From SKVR01 sp037441525 (GTDB taxonomy: Bacteria > Bacteroidota > Bacteroidia > Bacteroidales > UBA7960), in the NCBI GenBank assembly GCA_037441525.1, contig JBBISA010000003.1, positions 124,001-188,000 of the forward strand: a DNA stretch of 64,000 nucleotides. The letters run 5' to 3'. The position numbers and the translations under genes are program-made. The stretch's first letter is position 1, and the number at the start of each line of letters is the position of its first letter. Positions 43,891-53,219 of the stretch are shown piece after piece. Under the pieces are notes generated by a model. It saw only the letters and a program-made list of their open reading frames with translations, had not been told where the DNA came from and ran no database searches.

Positions 43891-44637
43891 ATGAGATCGA
43901 AGCTACTTATCGCATTGGTGGCGATTGCCACGCTAATGATCAATCAATCCTGTGTTGATGCTGATTACTATCCCTGCCTGAGACCAGTAGGCCCACAATA
44001 TGAAGAAACAAGGCTTACAGGCAATTTCAATTCAATTAATCTCTCAACCCATGCAAACGTATATGTAGAATACGGGCGTACCAATTCTGTGGTAATTGTT
44101 GCAGCTGACAATATGCTTGATAATGTAACTACCCAAGTTAGCGGGTCGACCTTGTATATCGACAATTCGCGATGCCTGCGCACTAAAACCGGTGATATTT
44201 CAATTTACATAACCACCCCCGAAATAAAAATGTTGAAAGTTAGCGGTTCGGGAAATATTTATGTTGATGATGATTTTGGTGGAACCAAGGTAAGCCTCGA
44301 AATAACCGGCTCAGGAAACATAGAATTCCCCGAAGCGTTTTATGCCAGGGTACAATCAACAATTTCAGGCTCTGGAAGCCTCAGATTAGGCGGTGTGGCA
44401 GCTGACCACCAGGTTGTGGTTTCTGGTTCGGGCCGAGTAAGGGCTTTTAACCTCGATGCAGAAAGCACATCCATTCGCATATCAGGCTCGGGCGATGCAA
44501 GAGTAAGGGTTTTCAGGTTTCTCGATGCAAGGATATCAGGGAGCGGAAATATTTACTATAAAGGAAACCCTATGCTCTCAGTGGCAATTTCGGGTTCCGG
44601 AGCAATTTTTAAGGCTCGGGAAGATGCCGTCGATTAA
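43891..44637 (+). CDS. DUF2807 (head GIN) domain lipoprotein
   Basis: The signal ends in INQSC (C21). The protein then forms a parallel beta-helix-like domain with repeated Ser-Gly-Ser-Gly-Asn-Ile-type turns (VSGSGNIYV, ITGSGNIEF, ISGSGSLRL, VSGSGRVRA, ISGSGDARV, ISGSGNIYY, ISGSGAIFK), seven copies at about 20-residue steps. This is the DUF2807 family, abundant in Bacteroidota and of unproven function, possibly adhesive. A terminator follows. Confidence 0.88.
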   Translation: MRSKLLIALVAIATLMINQSCVDADYYPCLRPVGPQYEETRLTGNFNSINLSTHANVYVEYGRTNSVVIVAADNMLDNVTTQVSGSTLYIDNSRCLRTKTGDISIYITTPEIKMLKVSGSGNIYVDDDFGGTKVSLEITGSGNIEFPEAFYARVQSTISGSGSLRLGGVAADHQVVVSGSGRVRAFNLDAESTSIRISGSGDARVRVFRFLDARISGSGNIYYKGNPMLSVAISGSGAIFKAREDAVD

Positions 44638-44662
44638 CATTTTATTCAGTTTATCTGATTGC

Positions 44663-44687
44663 AAAAAGGGGCTTCAGGCCCCTTTTT
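44663..44687 (+). terminator. Rho-independent terminator after the DUF2807 gene
   Basis: GGGGC and GCCCC with a five-base loop, extended by A-run/T-run pairing and ending in six T, form a typical bacterial terminator. Confidence 0.85.
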
Positions 44688-44787
44688 TATAGGGAAAATA
44701 TCCTTAGCAGGTATTGGCAGATTTTTTAACTTTGACATCGCTTTTCAAAACCTATTTTCAGGTAAAATCATTTCTAAACGTATAAAT

Positions 44788-45495
44788 ATGAAGAAGCAGG
44801 TAATTTTTAGCACCATCATCCTTTTTGTAATGATTTCATGTGGTTTAACCACTGCTAACAACCAAAATGAAGAGACCTCCGGTTCAAAAAACGAGCCCGT
44901 ACAACAAAGACCCAGGGTTGAAATAAGCACTACCTATGGAAAAATGATTGTTGAGCTCTACAACGAAACTCCATTGCACCGCGATAACTTTCTAAAACTT
45001 GTCAACGAAGGTTTTTATGATGGCACCCTTTTTCACCGGGTAATCCAGGGGTTTATGATTCAGGGAGGAGATCCTGATTCTAAAACAGCTACCCGGGGAC
45101 AAACGCTTGGGATGGGTGGTCCAGCGTATAACATACCTGCCGAATTTGTGCCTGCGCTGTTTCATAAGAAGGGTGCACTCTCTGCAGCACGCATGGGCGA
45201 CCAGGTAAACCCTGCGCGCGAATCATCAGGCTCCCAGTTTTACATTGTACAGGGCAGGCCATTTTCCGCTGAAGAACTTGATAATTTTGAACAACGTTCA
45301 GGAAACCCATTTACCCCAGAGCAACGCTCCATTTACACAACCATTGGAGGCACCCCTCATCTTGATCATGCCTATACTGTTTTTGGCCATGTGGTTGAAG
45401 GATTGGATGTACTTGACAAGATAGCTGCTGTTAGCAAAGACCGCCGAGACCGCCCCATTGAAGATATTAAAATGACCATGAAAGTTATCAATTAA
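44788..45495 (+). CDS. Cyclophilin-type peptidyl-prolyl isomerase, lipoprotein
   Basis: The ATG at 44788 starts a lipoprotein signal ending in FVMISC (C18), so the enzyme is in the envelope. The cyclophilin core follows: FLKLVNEGFYDGTLFHRVIQ, FMIQGGDP, GALSAAR and SGSQFYIV contain the usual active-site residues. An insert between the core strands (about 40 residues, LDNFEQRSGNPFTPEQ) is typical for Bacteroidota cyclophilins. A longer frame from 44659 starts inside the previous terminator and is rejected. Confidence 0.9.
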   Translation: MKKQVIFSTIILFVMISCGLTTANNQNEETSGSKNEPVQQRPRVEISTTYGKMIVELYNETPLHRDNFLKLVNEGFYDGTLFHRVIQGFMIQGGDPDSKTATRGQTLGMGGPAYNIPAEFVPALFHKKGALSAARMGDQVNPARESSGSQFYIVQGRPFSAEELDNFEQRSGNPFTPEQRSIYTTIGGTPHLDHAYTVFGHVVEGLDVLDKIAAVSKDRRDRPIEDIKMTMKVIN

Positions 45496-45524
45496 ATATT
45501 CACTATCAGGAGTTTGCATCCGCT

Positions 45525-46556
45525 ATGATTGAAAAAATAAACCAGTTGCTGCACGAAATAGAGCAATTTCATACCGAATCAGCCCAAAAAGCTGAGGACT
45601 TCCGGATTAAAATGCTATCGAAAAAGGGGTTGATCAGCGAGCTCTTTGAGGAATTTAAAACCCTTTCTACCGAGGAGAAGAAAAATCTTGGACAGCAACT
45701 CAACCTTCTCAAAAACAAGGCGCTCGATAAAATAAACTCCCTTAAGCATGCCATTGATGAAAGGCTTATCAGTGAGAAAAATTCTGCCCGGTATCCCGAT
45801 TTAAGTCTGCCGGTTGATTTTTTCTTTACCGGAAGTCGGCATCCTATCTCTATCGTAAGAAACCAAATCAACAACATTTTTGAAAAAATTGGTTTTGTAA
45901 TTTCAGAAGGTCCTGAAATTGAAGATGACTGGCATAACTTTTCGGCACTAAATTTTGCACAGGACCACCCTGCACGCGATATGCAGGATACATTCTTTGT
46001 GGAGAAAAATCCAGATGTGACTTTACGCACCCACACCTCATCAGTACAAGTGCGGGTAATGAACAGCCAGAAACCCCCTATCCGAACCATTTCGCCGGGC
46101 AGAGTATTCCGAAATGAGGCTATATCTGCCCGTGCACATTGTATTTTCCATCAGGTGGAAGGGTTGTATATCGATAAGGGAGTTTCATTTGCCGACCTTA
46201 AACAGGTGCTCGATCATTTTGCCCATGAATTTTTTGGCGCAGATGCCCGCATAAGGCTGAGGCCATCTTATTTTCCATTTACCGAGCCAAGCGCTGAAGT
46301 TGATGTTTCATGCCCTTTTTGCAAAGGCAAAGGATGCAACATTTGTAAATACTCGGGCTGGGTAGAGATAATGGGTTGCGGTATGGTTGACCCCAATGTG
46401 CTTGACAATTGTAAAATAGATAGTACAGTTTATTCGGGGTATGCATTTGGTATGGGTATTGAACGAATTACTATGCTGAAGTACCTCGTGAACGACCTTA
46501 GGCTATATTTCGAAAATGACCTCAGATTTCTGAGGCAGTTTTCCCGGGCTTTTTAA
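45525..46556 (+). CDS. pheS: Phenylalanyl-tRNA synthetase alpha subunit
   Basis: The catalytic alpha subunit charges tRNA-Phe. The N-terminal coiled coil (residues 1-90), motif 2 region (GRVFRNEAISARAHCIFHQVEG is the core, about residues 189-210) and motif 3 (AFGMGIERITML) are present in a standard 343-residue length. A cysteine cluster (CPFCKGKGCNICKYSGW) before motif 3 is usual in this branch of PheS. The terminator after it shows it is the last gene of its unit; pheT is not adjacent. Confidence 0.95.
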   Translation: MIEKINQLLHEIEQFHTESAQKAEDFRIKMLSKKGLISELFEEFKTLSTEEKKNLGQQLNLLKNKALDKINSLKHAIDERLISEKNSARYPDLSLPVDFFFTGSRHPISIVRNQINNIFEKIGFVISEGPEIEDDWHNFSALNFAQDHPARDMQDTFFVEKNPDVTLRTHTSSVQVRVMNSQKPPIRTISPGRVFRNEAISARAHCIFHQVEGLYIDKGVSFADLKQVLDHFAHEFFGADARIRLRPSYFPFTEPSAEVDVSCPFCKGKGCNICKYSGWVEIMGCGMVDPNVLDNCKIDSTVYSGYAFGMGIERITMLKYLVNDLRLYFENDLRFLRQFSRAF

Positions 46557-46585
46557 AATACTTTTCTGAAAAACCAATTTCAAAA

Positions 46586-46625
46586 AAAATGATAGCATTG
46601 CAGAAAAAAGCAAAGCTATCATTTT
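46586..46625 (+). terminator. Terminator after pheS
   Basis: AAAATGATAGC and GCTATCATTTT form a perfect 11-base inverted repeat with an 18-base loop, ending in four T. It is possibly bidirectional in form, but no gene reads toward it from the right. Confidence 0.7.
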
Positions 46626-46659
46626 ACGTTTTAAACATCTGATTATTAGGCATTGCAGT

Positions 46660-47049
46660 GTGGGCTTCCTAATGGTAGTTATGCTATCTTCCTGCTCAAC
46701 AACCTATAACCCAAACACACTTTTTACACCTTATCCGATGGATAAGGGTGACCTGGCAGCAGAAGCTTCTATTGGAACAGGTGATCTATCCACCTTTGCC
46801 TCCTACGGGATCAGCAACAAATACGGAGTAATGGCCGGGGTGCAACTAAGAAGCCTGGTGGATGGTAATGCCACAAATACATGGTACTCTGAATCAGGCT
46901 TTATCTTTACACAGCCTGCACAAATTATCTATAAACAGCAGATTCTGGGGGGATTTAGCTTGATTACAAGCGGTGATCCCTTATTATTTGATAAAAACCT
47001 TTTGATGTTTAATTTTGGTGCAAGGATGAAATTAAATTTGGCCCGTTAA
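46660..47049 (+). CDS. Small lipoprotein, strand-rich, unrecognised
   Basis: A short hydrophobic start leads to a lipobox-like MLSSC, then about 115 residues rich in beta pattern and Gly/aromatic positions, ending in ARMKLNLAR. The start is uncertain: GTG at 46660 gives only 12 residues before the Cys, and ATG at 46672 fewer. An open frame extends upstream through the pheS terminator without an ATG, GTG or TTG. It may be a small outer-membrane-associated protein. No family is recognised. Confidence 0.55.
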   Translation: MGFLMVVMLSSCSTTYNPNTLFTPYPMDKGDLAAEASIGTGDLSTFASYGISNKYGVMAGVQLRSLVDGNATNTWYSESGFIFTQPAQIIYKQQILGGFSLITSGDPLLFDKNLLMFNFGARMKLNLAR

Positions 47050-47174
47050 AGCCATTTAAATCGATTTTTTGCTTCCTATTTAACGTGAAGGGCTAAAAAT
47101 GTTATATTCTTCATTTGTTAAGTGTTTGTTAACAATTTCTGAAATTTTATAGATAATCAAAGGTTTCAAAGCTG

Positions 47175-47182
47175 TACTTTTG
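47175..47182 (+). promoter_or_regulatory. -7 element before carA
   Basis: TACTTTTG fits the TAnnTTTG pattern and lies 64 bases before the carA start, but no TTTG is found at the proper upstream distance. Confidence 0.4.
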
Positions 47183-47245
47183 TACTCCGGTTAAAAAAAG
47201 GAATATTCACCGGAAGGCACTACCCCTTCCACAACACAACAAAAG

Positions 47246-48370
47246 ATGACCGGAACCACAAAATCACCCCTTCCCCATCCTCCCGATGGAAATTCCGATG
47301 GACGTATAACCCTGCATGATGGTACCTTTCTCGAAGGTTATTCTTTCGGGTTTAGGAAGTCCATTGCCGGAGAAGTAGTTTTCAATACGGCCATGTCGGG
47401 CTATCCCGAAAGTCTTACCGACCCTTCCTATCAAGGCCAGATACTGGTTCTGACTTATCCTTTGATAGGGAACTATGGCGTGCCCCCAAAAATAAGAGAG
47501 CACAATTTATTAAAATATTACGAAGCCGAAAATATACACATTTCAGGCCTAATCATTTCTGAGTATTCCTTTGAATCGAGCCATTGGAACGCATGGGATC
47601 AGCTTTCTAACTGGCTGATTGAAAACCAGATACCCGCACTTGGAGGAATCGACACCCGACTTCTTACCAAAAAACTTCGCGAACAGGGAAGTATGCCCGG
47701 CAAAATTGAGTTCCCGGGCCACCCGGTAGAATTTGCCGATCCCAACACGCAAATCCTTGTTGCACAGGTAAGCACAAAGGAGGTAATTACTTACGGCAAT
47801 GGTAAATACAAAATTCTGCTAATCGATTGCGGGGTTAAATTCAACATAATCCGAAAACTTCTTGAAAGAGATACCACGGTAATCAGAGTACCCTGGGATT
47901 ATGACTTTTCTTCAATTGAGTATGATGCATTATTCATTTCTAACGGCCCCGGCGATCCCAAGCAATGCAAACCCACCATTGCCAACCTGGCAAAAGCCAT
48001 GGAGCAAGACAAACCCATATTTGGGATATGTCTTGGCAACCAGCTAATGGCCCTGGCAGCCGGGGGCGACACTTACAAGCTTAAGTACGGTCATCGAAGC
48101 CATAACCAACCTGTATTGCTAAAAGGAAGCAATCGTTGTTTTATTACCTCGCAGAACCATGGATATGCAACCCTTGCCAGTTCGCTCAACGGACAATGGG
48201 AGGAGTTGTTTGTTAACATTAACGACAACACCAATGAAGGGGTAAAACATATTACAAAACCGTTTTTCTCAACCCAATTCCATCCCGAAGCATCATCCGG
48301 ACCCACTGATACTGATTTCCTTTTCGATGAGTTTATTGCACTTATCGAAGGAAAGAAGCGAAGTTTTTAA
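47246..48370 (+). CDS. carA: Carbamoyl-phosphate synthase small subunit
   Basis: CarA hydrolyses glutamine and channels ammonia to CarB for carbamoyl phosphate, used in pyrimidine and arginine synthesis. The N-terminal CPSase domain (EVVFNTAMSGYPESLTDPSY) and the class I glutamine amidotransferase domain (nucleophile C262 in FGICLGNQL, His and Glu in TQFHPEAS) are complete in 374 residues. carB follows after 179 bases. Confidence 0.95.
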   Translation: MTGTTKSPLPHPPDGNSDGRITLHDGTFLEGYSFGFRKSIAGEVVFNTAMSGYPESLTDPSYQGQILVLTYPLIGNYGVPPKIREHNLLKYYEAENIHISGLIISEYSFESSHWNAWDQLSNWLIENQIPALGGIDTRLLTKKLREQGSMPGKIEFPGHPVEFADPNTQILVAQVSTKEVITYGNGKYKILLIDCGVKFNIIRKLLERDTTVIRVPWDYDFSSIEYDALFISNGPGDPKQCKPTIANLAKAMEQDKPIFGICLGNQLMALAAGGDTYKLKYGHRSHNQPVLLKGSNRCFITSQNHGYATLASSLNGQWEELFVNINDNTNEGVKHITKPFFSTQFHPEASSGPTDTDFLFDEFIALIEGKKRSF

Positions 48371-48549
48371 GCACAAATAAAAAAAATATCCGAACGGATT
48401 AATCGCTCATGTTTACTTTCGTAGTGCTCATTGGGCTGAATATGTGCAATCCGAGGATGTTTACAAGTTTTTCTCAAACACAAAAAAAATAACCATTAAA
48501 CCACTCCTTGAAAGCAACAATTTCAGGGAGTAAAACAAACGAAAAACCT

Positions 48550-51500
48550 ATGGCCCTGAAAATAAAAAAAGTTTTGGTGATTGGTTCCGGTGCACTTAAA
48601 ATTGGAGAAGCCGGCGAATTTGACTATTCCGGCTCCCAGGCCCTTAAGGCGCTCAAGGAAGAAGGTATCTTTACAGTCCTTATAAATCCTAATATAGCTA
48701 CGGTTCAAACATCGGAAGGGATCGCCGACACTATTTATTACCTTCCGGTAACCCCATTCTTTGTTGAAAAGGTAATTAAGAAAGAAAAACCTCAGGGTAT
48801 TCTTCTGGCATTTGGAGGCCAAACCGCACTTAACTGCGGTGTGGCGCTGCACCAGCAGGGAATTCTGGAAAAATACAAGGTTCAGGTGCTGGGAACCCCC
48901 GTAGAAGCCATCATGAACACAGAAGATCGGGAACTATTTGTGAAAAAGCTCGATGAAATTGGGGTACTTACCATAAAGAGTGAAGCCGTTAACAATGTTG
49001 CCGATGCCCGAAAAGCCGCAAATAATTTGGGTTACCCTGTTATTATCAGGGCGGGTTACGCGCTGGGAGGACAGGGAAGTGGTTTTTGTAACAACGATAA
49101 CGAACTTGAACAACTGGCCCAAAAAGCCCTTAACCATGCTCCTCAGATACTGGTCGAAAAATCGCTTAAAGGTTGGAAAGAAGTTGAATATGAAGTGGTG
49201 CGCGACCGCTACGATAACTGTATTACAGTGTGTAACATGGAAAATTTTGACCCCCTTGGTATACACACCGGCGAAAGTATCGTAATTGCTCCATCGCAAA
49301 CACTAACCAATAGTGAGTATCATAAGCTCCGCGAAATTGCCATTAAAATAGTACGGCATATTGGCATTGTTGGTGAATGTAACGTGCAATATGCTCTTGA
49401 TCCCCACTCAGAGGATTACCGTGTAATTGAAGTTAATGCCCGATTATCGCGCTCAAGCGCCCTCGCCTCAAAGGCAACCGGCTACCCTTTGGCCTTTGTA
49501 GCTGCCAAACTGGGGCTTGGGTATGGACTACATGAGCTGAAAAATGCCGTAACCCAAACCACCCCGGCATTTTTTGAACCAGCACTTGATTATGTTGTAT
49601 GTAAAATTCCCCGTTGGGACCTTGGAAAATTCAAAGGCGTTTCCAAACAGATTGGAAGCAGCATGAAAAGTGTAGGCGAAGTAATGGCCATAGGCCGCAA
49701 CTTTGAAGAGGCTATACAGAAGGGTTTGAGAATGATAGGACAGGGAATGCACGGTTTTGTTGAAAACAAGGAACTGGAAATTTACGACCGTCACCAAATT
49801 GAAGACGAGTTGAAAAACCCAACCGATATGCGGATTTTTGTGATCGCAATGGCCTTGCAACACAATTTTACTGTAGACCAGATTTACGACCTCACCAAAA
49901 TTGACCGTTGGTTTCTGTATAAGCTAAAAAACATCTATGATATTAAACTTGCCATAGCGCCCTATTCCAAAGTAGAAGACATGCCGGTTTCATTGCTTAA
50001 AAAGGCAAAGCAGGCTGGTTTTTCCGACTTCCAGATTGGGAAAAACCTGGTAAAAAAAACAGGCGAAGATGTGGCCACTTATGGGCTGAAGGTGCGTGAA
50101 TACCGCAAAAGCAAGGGTATATTACCAGTTGTAAAACAGATTGACACACTGGCTGCCGAGTATCCCGCTCAAACCAATTACCTCTACCTTACCTTTCATG
50201 GCAGTGAAAACGATATAATTCCCGAAAGAGACGGCAAATCAGCCATCGTATTGGGTTCGGGCGCATATCGGATCGGCAGTAGCGTTGAGTTCGACTGGTG
50301 TAGTGTAAATGCCTTGCAGGCACTTCATAACCAGGGATTGCGTTCGGTAATGATCAACTACAATCCCGAAACTGTAAGTACCGACTACGACATCTGCGAC
50401 CGGCTTTATTTCGACGAATTGTCCTATGAAAGAGTAATGGACATTATTGAATTTGAATCTCCTCGCGGTGTGGTGGTTTCCATGGGTGGGCAAATTCCCA
50501 ATAACCTGGCCATGCGTCTGCATGAAGCGGGAGTAACAATACTTGGTACATCGGCACAATCCATTGACCGGGCCGAAGACCGCCACAAATTTTCATCGAT
50601 GTGCGACCAGCTTGGTGTTGATCAACCCGCCTGGAAAGAGCTCACTACTGTGGCCGATATTTATAAGTTTGTTGAAAAGGTAGGTTATCCGGTATTAATC
50701 CGTCCATCATATGTACTCTCAGGGGCTGCCATGAACGTGGTTTCCAACCCCCGCGAGCTGGAGCATTTTCTGGCGCTTGCAGCCAATGTTTCCAAACAAT
50801 ATCCGGTAGTAGTTTCTGAGTTTATTGAAAACGCCAAAGAACTTGAGTACGATGCTGTGGCCACCAATGGTGATATTGTTGTATTTGCAATTTCTGAACA
50901 CGTTGAATTTGCAGGGGTTCACTCGGGCGACGCCACTATAGTTTTTCCTCCCCAGAAAACTTATGTGGAAACAATCAGGAGAATTAAGCGGGTTGCAAAA
51001 CTCATTGCCAAAGAGCTGAATATTACCGGGCCCTTTAACATCCAATTCCTTGCCAAGGACAACGACATTAAGGTAATTGAATGTAACCTTAGGGCTTCCC
51101 GTAGCTTTCCGTTCGTTTCCAAGGTGCTCAAAACCAATTTTATCAACTATGCCACCCGGGTAATGCTGGGCGAAAAGGTTGAAAAACCTTCCAAATCATT
51201 ATTCGAGCTCGACTACGTGGGGGTAAAAGCTTCGCAATTTTCATTTTCTCGTTTACAAAAGGCCGACCCCATCCTGGGAGTGGAAATGGCCTCGACCGGT
51301 GAGGTGGGCTGTATTGGCGATGATTATTATGAAGCAATCCTTAAAGCCATGTTATCGGTGGGTTATCGTATCCCTGAAAAAAACATCCTTTTATCAACAG
51401 GTCCGGCCCGTTCCAAAACTGAGTTACTCAATAGCTCACGAATGTTGCATGAGCGCGGATATAACTTGTTTGCTACCCGCGGCACACAGCAGTTTCTCGA

Positions 51501-51780
51501 AAGCAACAATATTCCCTGCACTATGCTGCACTGGCCCGACGAAGATAAACACCCCAATACCCTTGAGTATATCAAATCGCGCAGAATCGATCTTGTTATC
51601 AACATCCCCAAAAATCTCTCGCAGGATGAACTATACAACGATTATGAAATACGCCGGAATGCCATCGACTTTAATATCCCACTTATTACCAATGCCAGGC
51701 TGGCCAGCGCATTTATCTACGCATTTACAAGATATAAAGCCGATGACCTTGCCATAAAGAGCTGGGAAGAATACAAATAG
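48550..51780 (+). CDS. carB: Carbamoyl-phosphate synthase large subunit
   Basis: CarB makes carbamoyl phosphate from bicarbonate, ammonia and two ATP. Two homologous ATP-grasp halves (first about 1-540, second about 560-935, beginning IVLGSGAYRIGSSVEFDW) are followed by an MGS-like allosteric domain (about 940-1070) that usually senses nucleotides. The ATG at 48550 fits the family (MALKIKKVLVIGSG); a TTG at 48508 would add 14 unneeded residues. All key Gly-rich loops are intact. Confidence 0.95.
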   Translation: MALKIKKVLVIGSGALKIGEAGEFDYSGSQALKALKEEGIFTVLINPNIATVQTSEGIADTIYYLPVTPFFVEKVIKKEKPQGILLAFGGQTALNCGVALHQQGILEKYKVQVLGTPVEAIMNTEDRELFVKKLDEIGVLTIKSEAVNNVADARKAANNLGYPVIIRAGYALGGQGSGFCNNDNELEQLAQKALNHAPQILVEKSLKGWKEVEYEVVRDRYDNCITVCNMENFDPLGIHTGESIVIAPSQTLTNSEYHKLREIAIKIVRHIGIVGECNVQYALDPHSEDYRVIEVNARLSRSSALASKATGYPLAFVAAKLGLGYGLHELKNAVTQTTPAFFEPALDYVVCKIPRWDLGKFKGVSKQIGSSMKSVGEVMAIGRNFEEAIQKGLRMIGQGMHGFVENKELEIYDRHQIEDELKNPTDMRIFVIAMALQHNFTVDQIYDLTKIDRWFLYKLKNIYDIKLAIAPYSKVEDMPVSLLKKAKQAGFSDFQIGKNLVKKTGEDVATYGLKVREYRKSKGILPVVKQIDTLAAEYPAQTNYLYLTFHGSENDIIPERDGKSAIVLGSGAYRIGSSVEFDWCSVNALQALHNQGLRSVMINYNPETVSTDYDICDRLYFDELSYERVMDIIEFESPRGVVVSMGGQIPNNLAMRLHEAGVTILGTSAQSIDRAEDRHKFSSMCDQLGVDQPAWKELTTVADIYKFVEKVGYPVLIRPSYVLSGAAMNVVSNPRELEHFLALAANVSKQYPVVVSEFIENAKELEYDAVATNGDIVVFAISEHVEFAGVHSGDATIVFPPQKTYVETIRRIKRVAKLIAKELNITGPFNIQFLAKDNDIKVIECNLRASRSFPFVSKVLKTNFINYATRVMLGEKVEKPSKSLFELDYVGVKASQFSFSRLQKADPILGVEMASTGEVGCIGDDYYEAILKAMLSVGYRIPEKNILLSTGPARSKTELLNSSRMLHERGYNLFATRGTQQFLESNNIPCTMLHWPDEDKHPNTLEYIKSRRIDLVINIPKNLSQDELYNDYEIRRNAIDFNIPLITNARLASAFIYAFTRYKADDLAIKSWEEYK

Positions 51781-51827
51781 AAGGTATTATTTTTTAGTAT
51801 ATATAAGAAAAAATCGAATTATTCTCC

Positions 51828-51835
51828 TATCTTTG
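51828..51835 (+). promoter_or_regulatory. -7 element of the LVIVD gene cluster
   Basis: TATCTTTG is a perfect TAnnTTTG match 31 bases before the ATG at 51867. The -33 region is AT-rich with no clear TTTG. Confidence 0.45.
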
Positions 51836-51866
51836 GCAAATTGAATGTTTCGATTTTTCACACCAA

Positions 51867-52397
51867 ATGCCAGGAGCCATGTTGCCCAGATACAAACTTC
51901 TGTTGTTTCTAATCCTGCCTTTATTGGCAGCATTTAGTATTGAACCCGACGAAAGATCGCTCACCATCTACAAGCCGGTTTTATTTAAAAAATCAGATTT
52001 GGCAAGCAGTATTTACACATTGCCGGCATCTGATTTTTCCAATCCGGGGAAAATTTATATTTATGGAAATTACATTTATCTTGTCGATCTTTACACTGGC
52101 ATTCATGTAATTGATAATCAAAATTCTGCAAACCCAACAAAAACCGGGTTTATCCATATTCCGGGAGTTGTCGATCTGGCCATCCGCAACCAGGTATTGT
52201 ACGCTGATAATGCCATTGACCTGGTGGCAATTGACATCAGCAATTTTCCTGAGATAAGGGTAACGGAGAGATTGGAAGCAATCTTTCCTGAACACACCCC
52301 ACCCGACCTGGAGTGGATTCCCCATGCCTATTCATCATACAACCGCCCTGCCAATACCGTTATAGTGGGTTGGGTTAAAAAACAACGGAACCGATAG
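51867..52397 (+). CDS. LVIVD-repeat protein, N-terminal-type, exported
   Basis: The 176-residue protein has a signal peptide (LLLFLILPLLAAFS) without a lipobox Cys, followed by LVIVD beta-propeller repeats (GKIYIYGNYIYLVDLYTGIHVID, region about residues 60-82; then VVDLAIRNQVLYADNAIDLVAIDISN from about 95). It ends shortly after NTVIVGWV. From memory these segments form the N-terminal half of longer (about 400-residue) LVIVD lipoproteins in other Bacteroidota, whose second half is encoded by the next gene. Likely surface or periplasmic binding; ligand unknown. Confidence 0.8.
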   Translation: MPGAMLPRYKLLLFLILPLLAAFSIEPDERSLTIYKPVLFKKSDLASSIYTLPASDFSNPGKIYIYGNYIYLVDLYTGIHVIDNQNSANPTKTGFIHIPGVVDLAIRNQVLYADNAIDLVAIDISNFPEIRVTERLEAIFPEHTPPDLEWIPHAYSSYNRPANTVIVGWVKKQRNR

Positions 52398-52457
52398 TTT
52401 TTTCCGGCAGAATATTATACATGTAAAGCTTAACTTAAGAATGTAAAAAACCTAAAT

Positions 52458-53219
52458 ATGATTTCAGGGATATTTCAACTAAAAGGGAAATACCAATACC
52501 TTACCGTTTTGTTGGTTACCGGTTTCCTTTTCTCATGCATGAAGGATATGGACAACACCGGAGATATCGGTACCGGAGGCTCCATGGCCAGATTCACTAT
52601 CAGGGGCAATTATCTTTACACCGTAGATAATGAAGACCTGAGAACCTTCAACATATCCGACTCAACCGATGTATCGCTGGTAAATAAAACCTCACTCGGA
52701 TTTGGTATAGAGACCATTTTCCCTGTGGAAAATCTTCTTTTTATGGGAGCCCGCAATGGAATGCACATTTATGACATAAGCAATCCTGAATTACCCCAAA
52801 AGAAAAGCTTTACTCCCCACTTTGTGGGTTACGACCCGGTGGTTGTTCAGGGGAAATATGCTTATGTAACCCTTCGAAGCGCACTGGGTTTTGGTGAAGG
52901 TCGGAATGTTTTACTGGTTTTTGATATTTCCATTCCACAACAGCCTGCCCTTTTGGCCGAATACACAATGATGGGGCCTCGCGGACTTGGTATCGATGAA
53001 AACAAGCTTTTTGTTTGCGATGATAAACTCAAAGTCTTTGAGGTAAAAAACGGAGTTGAGCTTAAACAACTTCACTCTTTCGATATACCTGCTATCGATG
53101 TAATTCCCCACAAAGATGTCCTCTATGTAGTGGCTGAAGATGGATTTTACCAGTACAGTTATTCAGGAAACAATATCATTTTATTGAGCAAAATAACCCT
53201 TCCTCCCCGAAATTTATGA
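52458..53219 (+). CDS. LVIVD-repeat lipoprotein, C-terminal-type
   Basis: A lipoprotein signal ending at C27 (GFLFSC) is followed by a linker and LVIVD propeller blades (GGSMARFTIRGNYLYTVDN, HIYDISNPELP, DPVVVQGKYAYVTLR, GLGIDENKLFVCDD, DVIPHKDVLYVVAEDG). The blade order continues that of the preceding gene, so the two proteins may assemble into one propeller. Its end overlaps the next barrel gene by four bases. Confidence 0.82.
   Translation: MISGIFQLKGKYQYLTVLLVTGFLFSCMKDMDNTGDIGTGGSMARFTIRGNYLYTVDNEDLRTFNISDSTDVSLVNKTSLGFGIETIFPVENLLFMGARNGMHIYDISNPELPQKKSFTPHFVGYDPVVVQGKYAYVTLRSALGFGEGRNVLLVFDISIPQQPALLAEYTMMGPRGLGIDENKLFVCDDKLKVFEVKNGVELKQLHSFDIPAIDVIPHKDVLYVVAEDGFYQYSYSGNNIILLSKITLPPRNL

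Noticed and set aside
44220..44630. Short repeats as a possible CRISPR or tandem DNA repeat
   Set aside because: The periodicity is at the protein level (Ser-Gly-rich turns of DUF2807); DNA repeats are degenerate and have no spacers.
44659..44787. N-terminal extension of the cyclophilin
   Set aside because: It would begin inside the terminator of the DUF2807 gene and hide the lipoprotein signal; the ATG at 44788 is clearly better.
46320..46385. Zinc-binding-like cysteine cluster in pheS as an unusual insertion
   Set aside because: This cluster is a common feature of PheS in this and related bacterial groups.
47126..47135. Palindrome TTGTTAACAA before carA as an operator
   Set aside because: It is short, AT-rich and of a kind expected by chance; no second site was found.
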